Assembly (NCBI RefSeq): GCF_023822025.1
Contig: NZ_CP082909.1
Location: forward strand, 4,241,001 to 4,305,000
Source of the DNA: Endozoicomonas sp. 4G
GTDB taxonomy: Bacteria; Pseudomonadota; Gammaproteobacteria; Pseudomonadales; Endozoicomonadaceae
Direction: 5' to 3'
Length of the DNA stretch: 64,000 bases
This document shows, piece by piece, positions 60,401 through 64,000 of the stretch. Positions within the stretch are counted from its first letter, which is position 1. The number at the start of each line of letters is the position of its first letter. A program made the position numbers and the translations under genes. The notes beneath the pieces are model-generated. The model ran no database searches. It was given only the letters and a program-made list of their open reading frames with translations, and was not told the origin of the DNA.

Positions 60401-61780
60401 CTTTGTTGCCTGCCATAGTAGACTCTCCGGTGAGGCGACGGGGGACAAACGGGATTTTTCAGAAAATGGGGAACCTGCACCTTTGTCTTTATCTTTTTCA
60501 TCTTCTGCCCCCTCGTCCTTATCCGCCCCGAACCCCTCTGACTCCTTTTCGTCACGTTTGTTGGGAGTGACGCTTTCTCCGCTGCTGGAAAAACTATTTT
60601 CCGCTGCGGGTGCATCCATCATATACGACTGTGGATTAACATCAGCAGAATAACCCTGCATGGTCTTCCGGCCAGAACCATGCTGACTGTCGGACTGGCA
60701 GGCAGGAACCACAGGGGTCAGTCCTTGCAAGTCTACTTCTTGATAGCACTGAAACACCAAAGCCTTCACTGGTTCAGACATTAAATAAGCCGACCAATAC
60801 CAATTCAGAAACAACCGACTGAACTCAGTTATAGTCTTTGCAGTGCTGACCGCCAGAAGCCGATGAGTCAGCCAGGATGGCACCGTCAGTGCAATTTGCA
60901 ACCCAGGCTCATTTGCTTGCTCTGGAGCAATAAGCTGGACAGTTAAACAAGCAGTGGTGCTTCCTTCTTTCGGTTCGCTCCAGACAACCTGCTGATACCG
61001 CTCAACATTGAGGTCATTGAATTTTTTTATCCAGAAAATACCCTGATTACTCCCCACCTGGTAAGTGCTGGTTGTGTTGTCACTGTTTGGCAGAATGACC
61101 GAGAATACCCTTGCCGCTGCATCCTGTTGCACAACCTGCAGTTTCGCTTTTCCATCACGACTTTTCACCACCGATTGACCGGGTTCGAGCTGCTTATTAA
61201 GCTCGGTAACATAGGCCACAAGGCTGTGCAGACTGGCAAAATTATCGTGCCGTATCCGATAGTTTGGATCAACTTCTGCCAGAGTCAGGTAGCCAAGCAC
61301 CGGATTCAAGGTGCCAGCCTCAGCAGTGGCGGAATCGGGCATTCTCAGAGGGTTCCACTGCGAACCGGAAAGCACAAGCCACGATGCCCATTGCCGGAAA
61401 GCATCAATCAAGAGAAAACGGTGCAGCAAACCAGCCGAAATGCCGTAAACCTGCAAAAGAGGGTAGATAAACGGACGACAGGGTACGGTAGACCCCTGAC
61501 AAGCTAACGCTGATAAGACGATTGCAGACGATACCGCCAGCTGCACAGCCGCCGCTACCCCCACATCTTCAACGTTCAACGGAAAACTGACAGAGACACC
61601 AGGAACAGACAATTGTGCACAATAAGATGAGCCATCTGGAATGGTATCACTGGACACATCAGTAGAATACCCACAGAACACGGCCAGGAATAGCCAGACC
61701 AACCACAAAAAAGGTATACCCGTTTTTATACTCAACAGCTTCCACCCAATGATCCATTGAAAGATACCCAATATAGACAC
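57500..61780 (-). CDS. Giant repeat and coiled-coil membrane protein with a nucleotidyltransferase-like region
   Basis: A 1,426-residue protein starting at GTG 61780 (no strong ribosome-binding site, start uncertain). Layout: hydrophobic N-terminus (about residues 5-40), a globular part to 380, an acidic low-complexity stretch (400-450), then 590-680 with GG595-596...R600, DID at 623-625 and D676. This pattern matches the GG/DxD/D core of nucleotidyltransferase folds. A long coiled coil (780-950) is followed by a basic stretch, one membrane helix near 1012-1027 and a 12-bp-coded repeat (MKEP/MKES, 1033-1130). The C-terminal domain is Cys-containing (to 1426). It is probably anchored in the envelope or delivered to a host; no family was recognised for the whole. 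Confidence 0.7.
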   Translation of the reverse strand: MSILGIFQWIIGWKLLSIKTGIPFLWLVWLFLAVFCGYSTDVSSDTIPDGSSYCAQLSVPGVSVSFPLNVEDVGVAAAVQLAVSSAIVLSALACQGSTVPCRPFIYPLLQVYGISAGLLHRFLLIDAFRQWASWLVLSGSQWNPLRMPDSATAEAGTLNPVLGYLTLAEVDPNYRIRHDNFASLHSLVAYVTELNKQLEPGQSVVKSRDGKAKLQVVQQDAAARVFSVILPNSDNTTSTYQVGSNQGIFWIKKFNDLNVERYQQVVWSEPKEGSTTACLTVQLIAPEQANEPGLQIALTVPSWLTHRLLAVSTAKTITEFSRLFLNWYWSAYLMSEPVKALVFQCYQEVDLQGLTPVVPACQSDSQHGSGRKTMQGYSADVNPQSYMMDAPAAENSFSSSGESVTPNKRDEKESEGFGADKDEGAEDEKDKDKGAGSPFSEKSRLSPVASPESLLWQATKQFFLNSGLSVGQSPEAGLQGAFDLICKLSRAGMLQILPVEGRQHNEGWSMVVSKRLARYINHPISDTGLPAFSDHSRSTDDEYVVPMTQDMFNHVVDSFDKYDQFAQTIIDLRDELKSVIKAFCVEKKTSSCLYGGESVRAFITKYMFGYQPKFKNNEPVTDDIDVLLAYDNVDDLKQWLDTNLVGFKVSDFHPKMLFSFPGQRPDPETYNLYVFDFTVDDGSINAYLPSLDVAMAISGSKATFRSEELVIYESIIRGLSFDATVRKTSIRKQGKHWHRALYLKSVFPQNYLFSMLLDDIDRQSGELPLQPTHRSAHFNSARVEVMSKRIDELTHELNDKEQKLMLSERKFLDSLKANEISLAKKEEQQNQLSHEFEKKLARKDKEIAGRRSIHKEMSEKIVSLNKLTKSYEEKNVNLDEALKSLEQQLKIKQEQDKDKSKAIDGYKEKISQLDLQVINIKQKLEASNIRNIYLQADNERLQNEVSQYKQLHKKNLGAHNEASKNLKEPIKNVSHRLDEHDKLARKKSKRKPKLKNSARCLYEPITRIWYRSFLVVTSALIGYQLGSSWVRETMQEAMKEPMKEPMKEPMKEPMKESMKESMKEPMKEPMKEPTKEPTKEPTKESMKESMKESMKESMKESMKESMKESMKEPKQEPKQEPKQEPMQKSDSDGIGNPCLNLNDYTGLNKDILKILCGLDKDYRVVDYQVCSLNSKKAAINFINKKAFLENKGIQKIQKGNKILLAHAKHSLLGQMTTKQLLQIVGGIRTGKESVGDKLSLNKIITGVIDYCGLMPDKKWQYECGRKAVPRMLLKKFENEYYVVVNGRRDIKLGNPKRVINFLPVWDITSEKLRWYDVWPYRLDLEGYAILGNSAVKQNTVLVLPGCKGGRYKEVQVKVFSDFKWRNKGFMCAMENKIDMNADSPVWWNHDFPEEHRSTVGCGEGKEQYWGAWSYNDQKLLKVVFGF
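58401..58688 (-). repeat. 12-bp minisatellite of about 24 units
   Basis: On the coding (minus) strand the unit CATGAAGGAACC and variants encode MKEP, MKES, TKEP and KQEP tetrapeptides. Variant units are clustered (three KQEP, then a run of MKES, three TKEP, then MKEP), indicating successive local expansions. Being a multiple of three, changes keep the frame. Confidence 0.95.
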
Positions 61781-61848
61781 TGGAAAACTGTCGTCTTTAG
61801 GATGGTCCTGCCGCGGTTACACTTTTTGTTGGGTTTGCGGCTGGAGAG

Positions 61849-62838
61849 TTACCTTGCGTGAGTGAAATTTTCAGTATGGTAGGCTTGAGAATTTGAAATT
61901 CTCTCTCTGTCTTCAATGAATTCTCCTTCATCATTAAGGAACATATCTGTTTCATATAAATCGTACCAAACATCAGTTCCACGGGGACATCCATCGTATA
62001 ATTTTTGGAGCTTAGTCGCTTCATCCGGTGAAAAGCCCTGAGCAGATATTGCCATTACTGGAAGTAAATTATTAAATCTTGCTAAATGAGCCAGTTCAAG
62101 AGCATTGCTATTGGCCCATGTTATAGGCTTACGCAATAACTCAGCATTATAAAAAGGCACTAGATCTATAGCTAAATCTTCGTTATTTGTTTTAATAGAC
62201 AACACTAGAGGTGTATTATTTCCAAAATGCCTTGGTAAGGTTTTATGGTTTGGCGTAATTAACAATTCATGGTTGGTTTTTTTAAGATGATTAAATATAG
62301 CTTTTGATACCCTTTTATCTCTAGCCGCTATAGCAGCAGTAAATGGAGTGTTTTCAAAAGGCGTTGAGTCACATTGCAGCAATAAAGATTCTATACCTTC
62401 TTTTTCTAAAAGCAGTTCAATAAATTCTATTCGTTCGTTTTCAAAAGTGTTCTCAGCTTGGCTTTTGGGAGCGTTTGTAATATCAACAATCACCTTAAAC
62501 AATACGTTTGGCCTAAAAGCATCACCTTTATACGCAAATGGATCTCCTCCTTCTTGGAATAGTTTTAATGCTTTACTCCAATCAATGGACTGATCTGAAA
62601 GTACTTCCATAAGCTCCTGTGTTTCTAATTTTTTTCCGCTTTCCAGACTGACGATGAAAGACCTTTCTAGTTCATTAAGAATAGGTGTGTATTTAAATTC
62701 CAGAGGGTAAGGAGACACTCTTTTCATTGCTCGAAAAGATCTTTTACTTAATTTCCCAGCATTCCCTTTATGAATGGGATTTCTTTTGTCAAAGTACCAA
62801 CTCCTACACATTGATTCGTCATGACAAGATGGAATCAT
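61849..62838 (-). CDS. Ankyrin-repeat-like hypothetical protein
   Basis: A 329-residue protein with no signal peptide. Residues 120-270 contain helix-turn-helix units that fit the ankyrin pattern (NTPFTAAIAARDKRVSKAIFNHLKK; NTPLVLSIKTNNEDLAIDLVPF; ALELAHLARFNNLLPVMAISA), though the repeats are degenerate. The N-terminal 60 residues are basic and the last 40 acidic. It is AT-rich with AT-rich flanks, as in other accessory genes here. Ankyrin proteins of host-associated bacteria are often translocated effectors; here that is inference. It starts at ATG 62838 and is followed after 68 bp by the giant protein gene. Confidence 0.6.
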   Translation of the reverse strand: MIPSCHDESMCRSWYFDKRNPIHKGNAGKLSKRSFRAMKRVSPYPLEFKYTPILNELERSFIVSLESGKKLETQELMEVLSDQSIDWSKALKLFQEGGDPFAYKGDAFRPNVLFKVIVDITNAPKSQAENTFENERIEFIELLLEKEGIESLLLQCDSTPFENTPFTAAIAARDKRVSKAIFNHLKKTNHELLITPNHKTLPRHFGNNTPLVLSIKTNNEDLAIDLVPFYNAELLRKPITWANSNALELAHLARFNNLLPVMAISAQGFSPDEATKLQKLYDGCPRGTDVWYDLYETDMFLNDEGEFIEDRERISNSQAYHTENFTHAR

Positions 62839-63338
62839 AGCACTACCTCATATCAATCAAAATTACTTGATACTTGGATTCCTTATGTTTGGTGTAGTTC
62901 CCAAGTTATCTTATTAGTTAGTGATTCTAACGGCCATTGATAGAGGGAACCCGTCAATTACATTGAAACCGTGTACATCAGTCGATTAATATCGATCTTT
63001 ATCTCCATTCCTTATGGCATCTGAAAAGACACCTGAACTTGCGTAATGAAAAACAAAAATAAGGAAAAGAAAAAAAGCGCATATCCCCCCCCCCTGATAA
63101 CGCTATACAGAACAAACAACTCTAGCACCAAAGCTGGAAAACACCTAACGAGCCTGTAAAAAAACCAAAAAAAAGCCGCAAAATTTGCAGCTCCTTTTAT
63201 TAGCGAGTTCTGATCTAAAGGCTCACGGTTAATTTATCATTTTCCCACTCTGGATTATTAGCAGTCTGAGAACCGTTCAAAACACTGCAGGCGCTTCGAC
63301 GGGGCAAGATGTTCACACCAACACCGACCAGAGTCGTT
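62839..63338. other. AT-rich intergenic region with a C10 tract
   Basis: 500 bp without a credible gene. It contains a run of ten C (63085-63094), long A-runs and, at its right side (from about 63180), sequence that probably belongs to the end of the adjacent IS remnant. No clear promoter was identified. Confidence 0.5.
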
Positions 63339-63533
63339 TCAGCGTTTCTTTTTGATCTTCTTCACCCGCTGTAACAGTTTCTCGCTGCCATAACCATGGA
63401 TTTTTTTGAGATTGTGCAAAACGCACATCAATTGCCACGGGGCATTGAGCTTGGGGCCCAGTCCTTTGGAATTTTTTATTATGTGCGTCTTGATGATACG
63501 AGCATTCACTTTGAGAACCAAGTATCGTACCAC
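63339..63533 (-). mobile_element. Remnant of an IS transposase (C-terminal end)
   Basis: A 64-codon open frame with GLGPKLNAPWQLMCVLHNLKKIHGYG near the end. The form W-x-L-M-C-x-x-H-N-L-K-K is typical of the C-terminal end of IS1182-type DDE transposases. It has no start of its own and overlaps the 3' end of the neighbouring gene in another frame, so it is a fragment left by an old insertion. Which IS family it comes from is moderately certain only. Confidence 0.55.
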
Positions 63534-64000
63534 TTTAAAATAAGATAGACACCATGTTCGGTAATTATTCTCCCTGGGTATAGATAGTTCATAAATGCAA
63601 CTAAGGAATTTCTATCAACAGAGCTGAATATTTTTTTTAATTTTTTTTGAGCCTCTTTGCTTAGCACATCTATTGAATAATCACTTTTTGTATCAAATAA
63701 CACTTTGCTCAATTTCAGCCCATTACTTTCCGTTTTTTCTAGCTTGTCAAGCATTCTTTTTTTATTTGCATGACTAAATAAAGAAAGGTGACTAATTGCT
63801 GTTTGAACTGAAGTGCTTGAGGGTACTCCAGATGGGCCTGGTTGTTCACAATCAGCATTATAACCTTGTCCCAATGGATAAAGTGTTTCACCATTACTAT
63901 TAAGTAATGACACGTCAATGCCTGCTCTATCAGTGAATGAATCTAGAACGGTAAAGCTCCCTAAGTTTGTCGAAATAGTTAATGCAGAATCTTCATTATA
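63506..64000 (-). CDS. Hypothetical protein, 5' end beyond the window, 3' end altered by the IS
   Basis: The frame is open from the right window edge to a stop at 63506 (at least 164 codons); an internal GTG at 63913 is not a likely start because reading continues upstream (NEDSALTISTNLGSFTVLD). It contains NADCEQPGPSGVPSSTSVQ, a disordered Pro/Ser stretch, then helices (KKRMLDKLEKTESNG, SKEAQKKLKKIFSSVD). The last codons overlap the IS remnant, so the natural C-terminus is probably missing. Function unknown; AT-rich, part of the accessory right end. Confidence 0.55.
   Translation of the reverse strand, partial: YNEDSALTISTNLGSFTVLDSFTDRAGIDVSLLNSNGETLYPLGQGYNADCEQPGPSGVPSSTSVQTAISHLSLFSHANKKRMLDKLEKTESNGLKLSKVLFDTKSDYSIDVLSKEAQKKLKKIFSSVDRNSLVAFMNYLYPGRIITEHGVYLILKWYDTWFSK

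Noticed and set aside
1-64000. tRNA or rRNA genes
   Set aside because: No cloverleaf-like segments or rRNA sequence were noticed by eye; a dedicated scan was not possible.

Overview
The window looks like a chromosome segment of a host-associated marine gammaproteobacterium. The housekeeping genes (grpE-dnaK-dnaJ, recN, argA, folA-thiI, glnA-glnL-glnG, secB, gpmI, ctpA, parE) have the gammaproteobacterial form and local order. The interspersed AT-rich genes have eukaryote-like features (two RING-finger proteins, an ankyrin-like protein, very large repeat-bearing membrane proteins), and there are many short in-frame minisatellites. This mixture fits an Endozoicomonas-like member of the Oceanospirillales. 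That placement is inferred from gene content only, and no rRNA is present.

Layout. 1-2.2 kb: a small unknown gene and a secreted transglutaminase-like protein. 2.2-6.4 kb (minus): grpE-dnaK-dnaJ with two sigma-32-type promoters of identical geometry. 6.5-16.8 kb: an EamA exporter, LexA-controlled recN, an orphan GspE/PilB ATPase, a GntP permease, a CYTH protein, a PhoU-like/Pit phosphate pair and argA. 16.8-22.2 kb (minus): a large unknown membrane protein and a tandem duplication encoding two exported RING-finger proteins. 22.3-29.5 kb: folA-thiI, then the nitrogen circuit (glnA, a DUF4124 gene, glnL, glnG) with recognisable NtrC and sigma-54 sites. 29.7-35.3 kb: a class-5/alpha-type chaperone-usher pilus locus split between strands. 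35.6-47.6 kb: a 40-codon membrane peptide, trmL, secB, a Cys-less rhodanese, gpmI, an FKBP, two duplicated secreted proteins, RNase Z with an 18-bp minisatellite, an EnvC-like activator and CtpA. 47.6-52.8 kb: an outer-membrane protein, a FocA-type channel, a GlpT/UhpT-type transporter and parE. 53.2-55.3 kb: a two-domain beta-propeller phytase lipoprotein. 55.5-57.4 kb: a decayed, partly duplicated double-glycine-leader peptide (microcin-like) locus. 57.5-64 kb (minus): a 1,426-residue coiled-coil/repeat membrane protein with a nucleotidyltransferase-like signature, an ankyrin-like protein, an IS remnant and a gene that runs off the window edge.

How the parts fit together. Phosphate acquisition recurs (Pit with its PhoU-like partner, an organophosphate-type transporter, a phytase). 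Nitrogen control is a complete NtrBC/GlnA module. The most unusual signals are: (1) one 18-bp minisatellite found in both glnL and rnz but read in different frames; (2) at least a dozen 10-18-bp tandem duplications sitting on ribosome-binding sites, starts, stops, leaders and terminators; (3) the exported RING pair; (4) the GG-leader peptide island next to a broken HlyD-type gene; and (5) the giant repeat protein at the right end.
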